Positions 26,582 to 34,522 of a DNA stretch of 64,000 nucleotides are shown one piece after another. The stretch's first letter is position 1. Each line of letters opens with the position of its first letter. Origin of the DNA: Verrucomicrobiota bacterium (GTDB taxonomy: Bacteria > Verrucomicrobiota > Verrucomicrobiia > Chthoniobacterales > Xiphinematobacteraceae). The notes beneath the pieces were generated by a model, which saw nothing but the letters and a program-made list of their open reading frames with translations, did no database searches and was not told the DNA's origin. The position numbers and the translations under genes are program-made. Location of the stretch: assembly GCA_023269545.1 (NCBI GenBank), contig JAHFTB010000006.1, forward strand, positions 58,782 to 122,781, written 5' to 3'.

Positions 26582-26680
26582 ATCATCGTACGAAAGCATG
26601 AGTGCTCTTTGAGAATGCTTTATTGTGTTTTCTGATTCGCGTGGCTCCCCTATGGAGTTCTCGGACAACGGCGCCGGTTG

Positions 26681-28051
26681 CTATAAGTCGACGGTTTGAC
26701 CGGGTTCGGGAAGGACTATTTTCGTTTGAGGTAATGCGGCGGAGAGAGAGTTTCGAAACCATTCCAAAGCTAACATATCGCCATGTATCAATACGATGGT
26801 TTTGGGGCGCAATCGTACGGCATAGGCCAAAAGAGTTTCTCGTGAGCTATGTGCGCTAAAATTAAATTCTTTGCGGTGGCATTTTAATTTTAAGAGTGGC
26901 CCCCCGGCTTGCAAGGCCACTTCTTCTCCCGGTAGCGTTCTTCGGACTCGTCCCGCCGGAGACTCCGGGTCTGCATAGCCAACGAAGAAGAGACTTTGGT
27001 GTGGCACTTCGAGGATTTGACGAATAAAAATGTTGGAAAGGGTATTTTCCGACATCATGCCGCTGGATAATGCGAAGATACAGTGTTTGCGGGGATAAAG
27101 AGAGCCAATGTCAGGCCCCCCCACGACGTAAGGAGACATTTCTTGGAGGAGTTGAAGTTCAGGAAAATTTCTGCGGGTATTTGAAGTGAGGGCATCGTAG
27201 ACCGAAGTAATTTTACTGCTTAGTCCGCCGATATAAATGGGTACTGAAGGCAGAAACCCTTGGTGCCGCATTTTCCAAAGCATAGCTAATAATTCTTGTG
27301 TTTTTCCGAGGGCAAAAACGGGAATGGTCACCGCTCCTCCGCGATCGAATGCTTCTTGGATGGATTTCGTAAAACGCAGTTCTTCTTCTGCGCGGGTGAA
27401 ATTTTTCGCACTAGGGGAATCCCCACGGGTAGTTTCCATGATTAAGACATCTACTCCTTCGTTTGGAAATTCGGCACCTTGAAGAATGGATTGGGCGTCG
27501 AAATTTACATCGCCTGTATAAAAGATGGTACGGCCTTCGCTTTCAATGAGTACGCCGGCGGATCCTAAGATATGGCCCGCGTCAAAAAAACGCATGCGCA
27601 TGTTTTTGATTTCATTTCTTGATGAATCATTAGGGTGAAACGCGTGTCCTATAGGACGCAATTCCCACGATTCGGCACAAAGCTCCACACCGCGATGGGT
27701 GAAGAGTGGATATTCCGGAATATTTGCGTCTTCTCTTTGACGCGTCATGACATTGACAGAATTATGCAGCATGATATTTGCCACGCGCGCTGTGGCAGGT
27801 GTCATATAAATCGGAGTGTCACGGTGCCGACGTGTCAGATAGGGAAGTGATCCCACGTGGTCCTGGTGAGCGTGAGTGAGAACTATTGCGTCCAAGATTT
27901 CTTCGCCGATGGGAGAAAAATCCGGAAGGGCATCCAACCCGCTAGCTTTTGGATGTAAGCCGGCATCGAGTAAGACATTGTGTCCGGCAGTCTTCAAGAG
28001 ATAAGAATTAGCTCCGATTTCTAATCGGCGGGTAAGATTGATGAACTGCAT
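26681..28051 (-). CDS. Metallo-beta-lactamase/beta-CASP hydrolase (CPSF-like RNA nuclease family)
   Basis: The 456-residue protein has the MBL motif V-L-T-H-A-H-Q-D-H-V-G-S-L-P-Y-L, D-A-G-H-I-L-G-S-A-G-V and the metal-ligand segment Y-T-G-D-V-N-F-D. The beta-CASP part shows M-E-T-T-R-G-D (where family members usually have E-S-T-Y-G), P-V-F-A-L-G-K-T-Q-E-L-L and the closing F-S-A-H-S-S-R-E-T-L-L-A-Y, then L-I-H-G-D. This set is that of CPSF73-like and YSH1-like proteins, which cut RNA. A specific substrate cannot be named. It is convergent with the DUF1844 gene. Confidence 0.9.
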   Translation of the reverse strand: MQFINLTRRLEIGANSYLLKTAGHNVLLDAGLHPKASGLDALPDFSPIGEEILDAIVLTHAHQDHVGSLPYLTRRHRDTPIYMTPATARVANIMLHNSVNVMTRQREDANIPEYPLFTHRGVELCAESWELRPIGHAFHPNDSSRNEIKNMRMRFFDAGHILGSAGVLIESEGRTIFYTGDVNFDAQSILQGAEFPNEGVDVLIMETTRGDSPSAKNFTRAEEELRFTKSIQEAFDRGGAVTIPVFALGKTQELLAMLWKMRHQGFLPSVPIYIGGLSSKITSVYDALTSNTRRNFPELQLLQEMSPYVVGGPDIGSLYPRKHCIFALSSGMMSENTLSNIFIRQILEVPHQSLFFVGYADPESPAGRVRRTLPGEEVALQAGGPLLKLKCHRKEFNFSAHSSRETLLAYAVRLRPKTIVLIHGDMLALEWFRNSLSAALPQTKIVLPEPGQTVDL

Positions 28052-28193
28052 CGAGAGAACCTAGCTATGTGCCGGGGGGTCGGAAACGTAAATTTTTCCG
28101 AATCTTATTGGCAACTTGATCCGATTGTTATGTTTGCCTGAGGAAAAATTTTGGGTAACTTGTATGAAGGCTTAAATGAGAAATATTCCGGGT

Positions 28194-29018
28194 TTAGCGG
28201 CAAAGAAGAACCTTGGCACTGCAAATAAGTTTTTGGGTTCTATTGAGGGTGTAGCGACTTGTAAGGGATTGAAAACCATCTTTTTCCATGATAGTGAGGA
28301 TGCTTTCATAAATGGTGCGCATGATTTCAGCGGGAATGAGATTTTTACGATCTGAGCGAGGTAGGGCAGTTTTTGCTTCAGCAAAAAATTCCCGAGCGCG
28401 CCGCGCTTCGAAGCGCATTAATTCGTTAAATCCTGGTTCGACTCTTCGATGGAGTAAGGCATCACGGGTGACTCCAAAGTGTTGGAGATCTTCTTCAGGA
28501 AGATACACTCGTCCCAGCGCGGCATCTTCGCCGACATCTCTGAGGATATTTGTCAATTGAAGTGCAATACCAAGTGCCTCAGCGTAAGCATGGCTTTGCG
28601 GGTCTTTGCACTCAAAAATTCGGATACTGATCAATCCTACAGCGCTAGCGACTCGCCAACAATATTCGCGTAATTCGGAAAAGGTCTGATAGTGAATGGG
28701 ATGAAGGTCAGAGGCAACTCCCCGAATTATTTCGAGAAAAAGGTCGGGGTTCAGTGATCTTCGAGTGATGAGTGCGGCAAGGTCGCGAGGAAGTAAGGAA
28801 TAGTCGCGGGTGACGAATGCACCAGCCCAGCTTTCCAGAAAGCTAGATTTTTCTTCCGGAGGCAAATCAGGGGTGTCCGCAACGTCGTCCGCTAGTCGGC
28901 AAAATTTGTAAAAGGTACGAATGTCGGCCAGCTTTTTTCCTCCGAGTAGAAAAAAGGCAAATGCTAGATTCGACGATTTTTCAGCAGAGGTAGTTTGCGG
29001 AAGAGAAGGAATAGTCAC
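28194..29018 (-). CDS. Squalene/phytoene synthase family protein
   Basis: Head-to-head prenyl transferase joining two C15 or C20 diphosphates, on the route to hopanoids or carotenoids. The first Asp-rich motif is F-C-R-L-A-D-D-V-A-D and the second is L-T-N-I-L-R-D-V-G-E-D-A-A-L-G-R-V-Y-L-P, both complete, so the enzyme is probably active. The start is GTG at 29018, which overlaps the stop of the ABC-like gene (GTGA). It is the third gene of a tight operon with that gene and a membrane protein. HpnC/HpnD-type squalene formation is my best guess for the product. Confidence 0.88.
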   Translation of the reverse strand: MTIPSLPQTTSAEKSSNLAFAFFLLGGKKLADIRTFYKFCRLADDVADTPDLPPEEKSSFLESWAGAFVTRDYSLLPRDLAALITRRSLNPDLFLEIIRGVASDLHPIHYQTFSELREYCWRVASAVGLISIRIFECKDPQSHAYAEALGIALQLTNILRDVGEDAALGRVYLPEEDLQHFGVTRDALLHRRVEPGFNELMRFEARRAREFFAEAKTALPRSDRKNLIPAEIMRTIYESILTIMEKDGFQSLTSRYTLNRTQKLICSAKVLLCR

Positions 29019-29683
29019 ACTGGAATGGATTTACTTTCACTTAAAATGCCCTTTTTCATGACAAATAGGCGATCGCAATTGGTAGCAAGAAAATCTTCTT
29101 CTCCGGTACAGATGACGGTGATTCCCATCTCATGCGCAGCAAGTCGGGCAAGGGGAAGGATTGCAGGAAAAGGAGATACTGCAATGAGGATTTTTGGCTG
29201 ATGTATGAGGGCGCGAATCAATGCAATGTGCTGCTGTGTGATACAGTCCAGCTGACAAACCGGAAAATCTCCTAGGTCAGGAAGTCCGGCGAATTCTAGC
29301 ATGGAACGGGTTCGGTCGCTGGCCTCTTCGGCCGAAACGCCTCGGATTTTCAGCAGAGGCATCGCAATATTTTCTGCTACGGAAAAGGAGGGAAGGAGGT
29401 AGGGGTGGCGGAAGAGGTAACCGAATAAGCTGTTCCTCTGTATGGCCAAGGCAGAGGAGTCCCACTTGCTCACGTCCTTGCCAAAAACGGAAATAATGCC
29501 CGAATCCGGACGGTCCAACAACCCTAAGAGGTGAAGTAACAGCCCTTTTCCGGAGCCCTCTCTTCCATGGATTCCGTGGACGAGAGCGGATTGAAATTCC
29601 ATGGTAACATTCCTTACGGAAGCAGCTCCAGTCAGCCAGTTTTGGCGCTCACAGTGAAGCCCAACACAAGATAGGGAATGCAT
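29015..29683 (-). CDS. ABC transporter ATPase-like protein with lost catalytic motifs
   Basis: The 222-residue length, the H-L-L-G-L-L-D-R-P-D-S-G segment and Y-L-L-P-S-F-S-V-A-E-N-I-A-M-P-L-L place it with LolD-type ABC ATPases. The catalytic motifs are changed: Walker A reads G-R-E-G-S-G-K-G (residues 40-47, no Ser/Thr after Lys), the Q-loop Gln is Arg, the LSGGQ signature is L-D-C-I-T-Q-Q (145-151), Walker B is I-L-I-A-V-S-P (no Asp-Glu), and the switch His is gone (I-C-T-G-E-E-D). The frame is intact and coupled to its neighbours, so it is probably a maintained pseudo-ATPase rather than a random wreck. Confidence 0.8.
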   Translation of the reverse strand: MHSLSCVGLHCERQNWLTGAASVRNVTMEFQSALVHGIHGREGSGKGLLLHLLGLLDRPDSGIISVFGKDVSKWDSSALAIQRNSLFGYLFRHPYLLPSFSVAENIAMPLLKIRGVSAEEASDRTRSMLEFAGLPDLGDFPVCQLDCITQQHIALIRALIHQPKILIAVSPFPAILPLARLAAHEMGITVICTGEEDFLATNCDRLFVMKKGILSESKSIPV

Positions 29684-29693
29684 TGCAGGAATT

Positions 29694-30875
29694 TCAGAAA
29701 GGGATTTTAGACTTTCCTCCGGACCAATGACGATATAAGCAGACCCACCCTGCGAGTAACCAACCTCCTAACAACCCACGGAGTGCGGCTTCCAGAAGTT
29801 CAGCAGAAAATCCGGTGACCGTATAAATGCCGAAAACCAGCTGGGTGACGTATAGCAGAATTTTTAATTGCCAGAAAAGGAGAATGCCTGCGATTGCAAA
29901 TAAGACCATATCCCAGAAGTGTACGTGCAAAAAGTGGAAGTGATCTGCTATCGCTTGATGCAGGGATTCGTTGTGCAGCGTCAATGTGATCTGTACGGAT
30001 GCCATCACCAGCGTTACGATGGTGAAGACGGGAATCATAAGGGACTGAACAAAGTCATTCAACGTTTCGTAACTGCGTGTGTTCGTAAAGAAAAAGGAAG
30101 CGGCTAAAATCAGAAATCCTGGCAATGAAATGAGAGCAATCCACTTGAGAACATAGCCGAGCCGGCGCAAGCTGAGATGAAGAAGGCTGCTGCGATCAAA
30201 GTGTAAATCCCGGACCCAAGCAAAAGCCATCAGCACCAAATATACCTGAAGAAATGTGGCTAATAAGTATTCAAAAAGAAATGATACAGTACCCACTACA
30301 TTTCCTATCCGCAAAATATCCCATCCGCTCGATTGTTTGGCCAAGGGATGAAGGGCGAGAAAGAAAACGGGTTTCAACAAAGCCGCAAGAGCAGTTACCA
30401 AGATCCCCAAGGCGATAAAAAAACCGAAACGCGGAAAACGACGCCGAATTGTTTTATGCAATTCGGATCGAATTCCTCTAATATCGAGCAAGTAGGCAAG
30501 ACCTATCACGCAAGACAGTGGAAATGTGGCGACAAGGTAATTAAAGACGCCGGACATATTTTCGGCGGCAGGCCAGAAAGTTTCCAAAAATGCTTTGGAA
30601 ATCCATGGTGCATTTGGATCCGGATTTCTCCATGGATTAAAATGTACCCCCATGCGATCTGGTACTACGTTATAAGCTAGGATGTTAAAAATGGCGTAGC
30701 TAAGACTAAATAGAAGGGGGATACGCCAAAGATCTGGGTAACGCTCAAGACATTTCCACCCATAGTGCAAACTTTCCTTTAAAGAACGACTGCACTTGAG
30801 CAGGCATACAAATGCAAGGAGCGGAACAAGGAATAGGAGGAAGGAAACAGACGCGAGGGACATCATATCTTTCAT
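29694..30875 (-). CDS. Polytopic membrane protein, function unknown
   Basis: A 393-residue protein with about eight hydrophobic segments: an N-terminal helix, a loop of about 60 residues after the second helix that includes N-P-W-R-N-P-D-P-N-A-P-W, then helices near residues 110, 150, 190, 245, 285 and 330-380. It is not of the FtsX/MacB or LolC type that normally pairs with a LolD-like ATPase, and I do not recognise the family. It is the first gene of the operon with the degenerate ABC-like protein (10-nt gap) and the squalene/phytoene synthase, so a link to isoprenoid lipid handling is possible. Confidence 0.7.
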   Translation of the reverse strand: MKDMMSLASVSFLLFLVPLLAFVCLLKCSRSLKESLHYGWKCLERYPDLWRIPLLFSLSYAIFNILAYNVVPDRMGVHFNPWRNPDPNAPWISKAFLETFWPAAENMSGVFNYLVATFPLSCVIGLAYLLDIRGIRSELHKTIRRRFPRFGFFIALGILVTALAALLKPVFFLALHPLAKQSSGWDILRIGNVVGTVSFLFEYLLATFLQVYLVLMAFAWVRDLHFDRSSLLHLSLRRLGYVLKWIALISLPGFLILAASFFFTNTRSYETLNDFVQSLMIPVFTIVTLVMASVQITLTLHNESLHQAIADHFHFLHVHFWDMVLFAIAGILLFWQLKILLYVTQLVFGIYTVTGFSAELLEAALRGLLGGWLLAGWVCLYRHWSGGKSKIPF

Positions 30876-31236
30876 TATTAATTTTCCTTAGTGCTTCTCA
30901 ATGAATATACTATCGGGAAAATGGGGGATGCTTCAATACCCATTTTTTGCTCACTATCCGATTCAAATCACTGAATTCTGTACTGATCATATAGCGAAAT
31001 TTCTTTAAGAGACTGTACCAAAGTAATTTAAAAAAACAGGGGCGACGATTTTCTTCCTTCGCCAGCTCCGGATTGACGTCCTTTGGCAGCCAAGCTATGC
31101 TGCCGAGGTGAGTCCAGATCACCGCGAATCCTGTCCGGCATCTGCCGGACAGGGGTCGCCAAATCCCTGGTCGGGTATCTGCCGGACCAACCGCTTTGAA
31201 GTCGTGAACAGACCCTAGAGTGTTCTAAATATCAAT
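30876..31236. other. Intergenic region with a perfect inverted repeat at 31131-31152
   Basis: This 361-nt spacer divides divergent genes. It holds a 10-bp perfect stem (CTGTCCGGCA, 2-nt loop, then TGCCGGACAG) at 31131-31152 and a related imperfect copy just after it (GGTCGGGTATCTGCCGGACC at about 31169-31188). A TATAGCGAAATT string at about 30992 resembles half of repeat A. A minus-strand frame of 70 codons crosses the spacer, but I see no family in it. Confidence 0.5.
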
Positions 31237-32595
31237 ATGAAATCCTTAGCGATTGTGGGTCGTCCGAATGTCGGAAAATCAGCTCTTTTTAACCGTTTTG
31301 CAGGCAAGCAAATTTCTATTGTTCATGATCAGCCCGGCGTGACCCGCGACCGAATCACTGCTATTTGTCGACTCGGCCAGACTCCTTTTGAGATTGTGGA
31401 TACAGGAGGAATTGGAGCTGAACCGGATCCTGATTTTGCAGCGGAGACTAAAGATGCCGCGGAGATTGCGATGGCGAGCGCCGATATCATTCTATTTACG
31501 ACCGACGGTCAGACGGGGCTGACCCCACTGGACAAAGAGGTGGCCTCCCGCCTGCGAACCACCAGACGTCCCGTGGTGCTAGTGGTCAATAAAATCGATC
31601 ACGACCGGCACGAAAACATGCTGACAGATTTTGCAGGTTTGGGTTTCGAATTTTGTATGGGAGTCAGTGCTGCACACGGCCGAGGGATGGTGCCATTGGT
31701 GGCGTTGGTGGAACAGTTACTGGGACCCGCTACGAATTTCCAAGAAGAGGAGAATTGGGAAACGGCTCCTCGCATTGCAATTGTAGGAAGGCCAAATGCT
31801 GGAAAATCTTCTCTGATTAATACGATTCTTCAAAATAAAAGAACCATTGTAAGCGAAATCCCTGGGACTACACGAGATACGGTGGATATCGCCTATGCTC
31901 ATCGGGGCAAATCCTATGTGCTTTGTGATACGGCCGGAATTCGTCATCGCTCCAAACACAATACTTCCGTGGAGGTATTTAGTGTGATGCGTTCAGAAAA
32001 GGCGATTGAGAGAGCTGATTTTTGTTTATTGGTATTGGATGCTCAATCCGGCGTTACTAGCCAGGATAAGAAGATAGCGGGGTTGATTCAGAAATCGCGA
32101 AAAGCGGGAGCCGTAGTTCTTAATAAGTGGGATTTGGTAAAGCCCGAAGAAAATCAGCAAGAATTTTTAAAAGATCTGATAGCGGAAGCGAGGCGGGAGC
32201 TGTTTTTTATGAATTTTGCTCCAATGGTAGCACTTTCCGCGAAGACATACGAACATGCGCAGCGCGTCTTTCACATGATCGAAAAAACCCGCCAACATGC
32301 GGTTCGACGAGTGGGAACTGGGGAGCTGAACCGTATGATACAGATATCGATGCAAAGACAACCGCCTCCTCTTCGAGCAAATAAGCGGCTGAAAATTTAC
32401 TATTCCACGCAGATCATCCCGGAAAATCCGCGTCCTTTTCAGGCTCCTCATTTTTTACTTTTTGTCAACGATCCCAAATTACTGGTAGATCATTATCGAT
32501 CTTATTTGACGGCTCGCATCCGCGAACATTGGGAATTTCCCGGTCTGCCAATTCAATTTCGTCTGAGAGGAAAAGAATCTCGCAGCGAGAAATAA
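31237..32595 (+). CDS. der: Ribosome-assembly GTPase Der (EngA)
   Basis: Double-GTPase that acts in maturation of the 50S ribosomal subunit. The first G domain starts A-I-V-G-R-P-N-V-G-K-S-A-L-F-N-R with D-T-G-G-I and N-K-I-D; the second starts A-I-V-G-R-P-N-A-G-K-S-S-L-I-N with D-T-A-G-I-R and N-K-W-D. A C-terminal KH-like domain follows (Q-R-Q-P-P-P-L-R-A-N-K-R-L-K-I-Y-Y). The 452-residue length is usual. It is convergent with the YihY gene, 14 nt away. Confidence 0.97.
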   Translation: MKSLAIVGRPNVGKSALFNRFAGKQISIVHDQPGVTRDRITAICRLGQTPFEIVDTGGIGAEPDPDFAAETKDAAEIAMASADIILFTTDGQTGLTPLDKEVASRLRTTRRPVVLVVNKIDHDRHENMLTDFAGLGFEFCMGVSAAHGRGMVPLVALVEQLLGPATNFQEEENWETAPRIAIVGRPNAGKSSLINTILQNKRTIVSEIPGTTRDTVDIAYAHRGKSYVLCDTAGIRHRSKHNTSVEVFSVMRSEKAIERADFCLLVLDAQSGVTSQDKKIAGLIQKSRKAGAVVLNKWDLVKPEENQQEFLKDLIAEARRELFFMNFAPMVALSAKTYEHAQRVFHMIEKTRQHAVRRVGTGELNRMIQISMQRQPPPLRANKRLKIYYSTQIIPENPRPFQAPHFLLFVNDPKLLVDHYRSYLTARIREHWEFPGLPIQFRLRGKESRSEK

Positions 32596-32609
32596 AGCGT
32601 TTTGGTGTC

Positions 32610-33563
32610 TTAGGAAAAGCTGTCGGGTGGCAAAGACTTAAAGGAAACATTTTTTTCTTCTTCCAGGCGTCCCTGCGCGGCACACATGCAACCACCTCCC
32701 AGAATCACTAAGCCACAAAAATAGATCCACATCAGAAGGAACATCAGACCTCCTAACGCCCCATATACATAATTGTAATTAATGAAACGGGGGAGATAGT
32801 TTACAAAGAGGATCTGCGATAATTGGACAAAAATTGTCACTAACAATGCAGGAAGCCAGATTTGGGAAAATCGGACTTTGCATCGCGGTGATAGCATATA
32901 GAGCATGGAAAATGCGTAGAAGAGAACACCGGTGCTCAATACGTAGCGTCCCAGATCTACAAGCGAAAAAACGGAGTGCAGATCTATATGGGGATACAAA
33001 TGGGAGAAGTAGGACCTCAATAAAAAGGCTTCGAGCGAGTAAGTAATATTCCGTGCCGTCTGCAGTATGACCGGTGCAAGAATACCCAGAATTACGGCAC
33101 TGGCCAGCGTGGCCACCATAGCCATATTTTTTAATGGACCTTCCCACCAGCGGATTTCGACCGAATGCCAGGCTCTATTCACTCCGCGCACCAATGCCTG
33201 AAAAAAGCGGTGAGAAGCCCATAGCAGTATAATGAAAGAAACTACGCTTACGCTGCCCCGGGACTTCTCCATACGGTCCACAATTTGCCATAGGAAATTC
33301 AGTTCTTCCTGTCCAATAGGGGCGACGTGCCTGAGGGTATGAATGACTTCTTGCCGGCTAAAGATGGGAGAACCGAAGGCAAACAGCAGGGCGACCAAAG
33401 GTACCAGGGAAAAAAGGGCATAATACCCAAAGGCGGCTGCCCTTTGTTCCACGTCGATTTCCCCGTAAATCCGGACTGTATAACAAAGAACTTTCCAGGT
33501 CTTTTTGGCGCTACTCTTAATGACCTTCGTGCTTGAGTGGTATATTTTCCCCAAAAAATTCAT
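32610..33563 (-). CDS. YihY/BrkB-family inner membrane protein
   Basis: A 317-residue protein with about six membrane segments. Family signs are the N-terminal A-A-A-F-G-Y-Y-A-L-F-S-L-V-P-L-V-A-L, L-W-A-S-H-R-F-F-Q-A-L-V-R-G-V-N-R-A-W and the C-terminal Y-N-Y-V-Y-G-A-L-G-G-L-M-F-L-L-M-W-I-Y. Older annotations call the family ribonuclease BN, but that is not supported; the role is unknown. The C-terminus continues about 25 residues past the last helix with an acidic stretch. Confidence 0.87.
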   Translation of the reverse strand: MNFLGKIYHSSTKVIKSSAKKTWKVLCYTVRIYGEIDVEQRAAAFGYYALFSLVPLVALLFAFGSPIFSRQEVIHTLRHVAPIGQEELNFLWQIVDRMEKSRGSVSVVSFIILLWASHRFFQALVRGVNRAWHSVEIRWWEGPLKNMAMVATLASAVILGILAPVILQTARNITYSLEAFLLRSYFSHLYPHIDLHSVFSLVDLGRYVLSTGVLFYAFSMLYMLSPRCKVRFSQIWLPALLVTIFVQLSQILFVNYLPRFINYNYVYGALGGLMFLLMWIYFCGLVILGGGCMCAAQGRLEEEKNVSFKSLPPDSFS

Positions 33564-33645
33564 TACGCTGCATCAAATGATGGCGCGTGTTTTCATGATA
33601 GCTAAAAAGCGTTTTTGTTTTGGCATTACCAGCCCAATCACAGCC

Positions 33646-33771
33646 TTAGTGGGCGAGGGAGATTCCATTTCCTTTATTTTTTCCACCGCAGCTACCGCAA
33701 CAACCCTCGGCTTGAACGAAGCTGGCGGAGAGAGCCACAATCACAAAAAATGCAAAGAAAGATTTTTTCAT
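33646..33771 (-). CDS. Small secreted Cys-rich protein, 41 residues (copy 1 of a tandem pair)
   Basis: MKKSFFAFFVIVALSASFVQA is a standard signal peptide. The mature part of about 20 residues is E-G-C-C-G-S-C-G-G-K-N-K-G-N-G-I-S-L-A-H, with three Cys in a C-C-G-S-C-G-G motif. A second, slightly longer version lies 349 nt upstream at 33965-34120, and the flanks of both genes are also similar. I do not know the family. Metal or haem binding, or a disulfide-rich peptide exported to the envelope, are possible. It was identified by direct translation since it is too short for usual length limits. Confidence 0.7.
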   Translation of the reverse strand: MKKSFFAFFVIVALSASFVQAEGCCGSCGGKNKGNGISLAH

Positions 33772-33864
33772 ATGGAGACAACAAGATGACGTTCTCTTGA
33801 GCGGAGTCAACTCCAGAAAATGTTGGCTAGGCTTCGACTGCGAAGGAAGTCACAGTTCGGAAAA

Positions 33865-33890
33865 TATAGCGAAGCCAGTATCAAATGAGC
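33865..33890 (+). repeat. Repeat family A copy, joined to family B
   Basis: The copy reads TATAGCGAAGCCAG then TATCAAATGAGC and directly abuts the family B hairpin at 33889-33952. The composite lies between the two tandem Cys-rich genes. The same A-B junction, with A shortened, occurs at 39583-39670. Confidence 0.75.
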
Positions 33891-33952
33891 GGGATTTACG
33901 CAGATTCCGGAGAAAAGCTTGCTCGTTTTCCCCTGTTTTTTCGTAAGTCCTG
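33889..33952 (+). repeat. Repeat family B, copy 2
   Basis: Begins GCGGGATTTACGCAGATTCC and ends TTCGTAAGTCCTG. The left end is less conserved than in the copies at 22578-22640 and 39607-39670. It ends 12 nt from the stop of the second Cys-rich gene, so it may also act as its transcript end. Confidence 0.75.
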
Positions 33953-33964
33953 ACAATCACAGCC

Positions 33965-34120
33965 TTAGTGAACGAGGGACATTCCATGGCCTTTTTGAGA
34001 GTCTTTCCCTTTGCTTTTGCCACCGCAGCTACCGCAGCCACAACAGCCTGAGGCTTGAACGAAGGCGGTGGAGAGAGCAAAAGTCACAATTACGAGAAAT
34101 GCGAAGAAAGATTTTTTCAT
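33965..34120 (-). CDS. Small secreted Cys-rich protein, 51 residues (copy 2 of a tandem pair)
   Basis: A signal peptide MKKSFFAFLVIVTFALSTAF is followed by V-Q-A-S-G-C-C-G-C-G-S-C-G-G-K-S-K-G-K and a tail with two His. The mature part has four Cys in C-C-G-C-G-S-C-G-G. It is clearly a paralogue of the gene at 33646-33771: the signal peptides, the Cys motif and the S-L-(A/V)-H end agree. The upstream flanks are also alike (CAAAATGACGTTCTCTT and CAAGATGACGTTCTCTT), so the duplication included the promoter region. Start chosen at the ATG of the signal peptide rather than the in-frame codon 13 residues earlier. Confidence 0.72.
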   Translation of the reverse strand: MKKSFFAFLVIVTFALSTAFVQASGCCGCGSCGGKSKGKDSQKGHGMSLVH

Positions 34121-34239
34121 ACCGAGGTAACAAAATGACGTTCTCTTTAGCCGAGTCAACTCCGGAAAATGGTGGGTGAGGTTTCGACAGCGGAAGAAAT
34201 CAAGATTCAGAAGATTTTATGCTTCACTTATTTTTATTT

Positions 34240-34267
34240 TTGACAGGGCGGTTTGATCAGTTAACCT
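34240..34267 (+). promoter_or_regulatory. Possible promoter for tRNA-Thr/tuf
   Basis: A perfect TTGACA at 34240-34245 is followed at 16 nt by TAACCT, a weak -10 match. It lies about 135 nt before tRNA-Thr. The -35 is good and the -10 poor, so the assignment is tentative. Confidence 0.35.
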
Positions 34268-34401
34268 GCCCATTCTCTTTCGAAGGAGAGAAGGAGGGTT
34301 TTTTCGTTTGGTTCCATACGAACGGAGATGAGAAAACCTTTCAGTATTTTCCCGGAGGAGGACCCGGAGTATGAAAGCTCAAGGTCTTTGACCGAGGCGA
34401 T

Positions 34402-34477
<76 letters not shown>

Positions 34478-34522
34478 GCCGCTTTGGGCGAGTAATACAG
34501 AGCACAACGATATCCACAACAG

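Noticed and set aside
30910..31122. A 70-codon minus-strand frame before der
   Set aside because: No recognisable family and no start signal; it lies in a spacer with repeat fragments.
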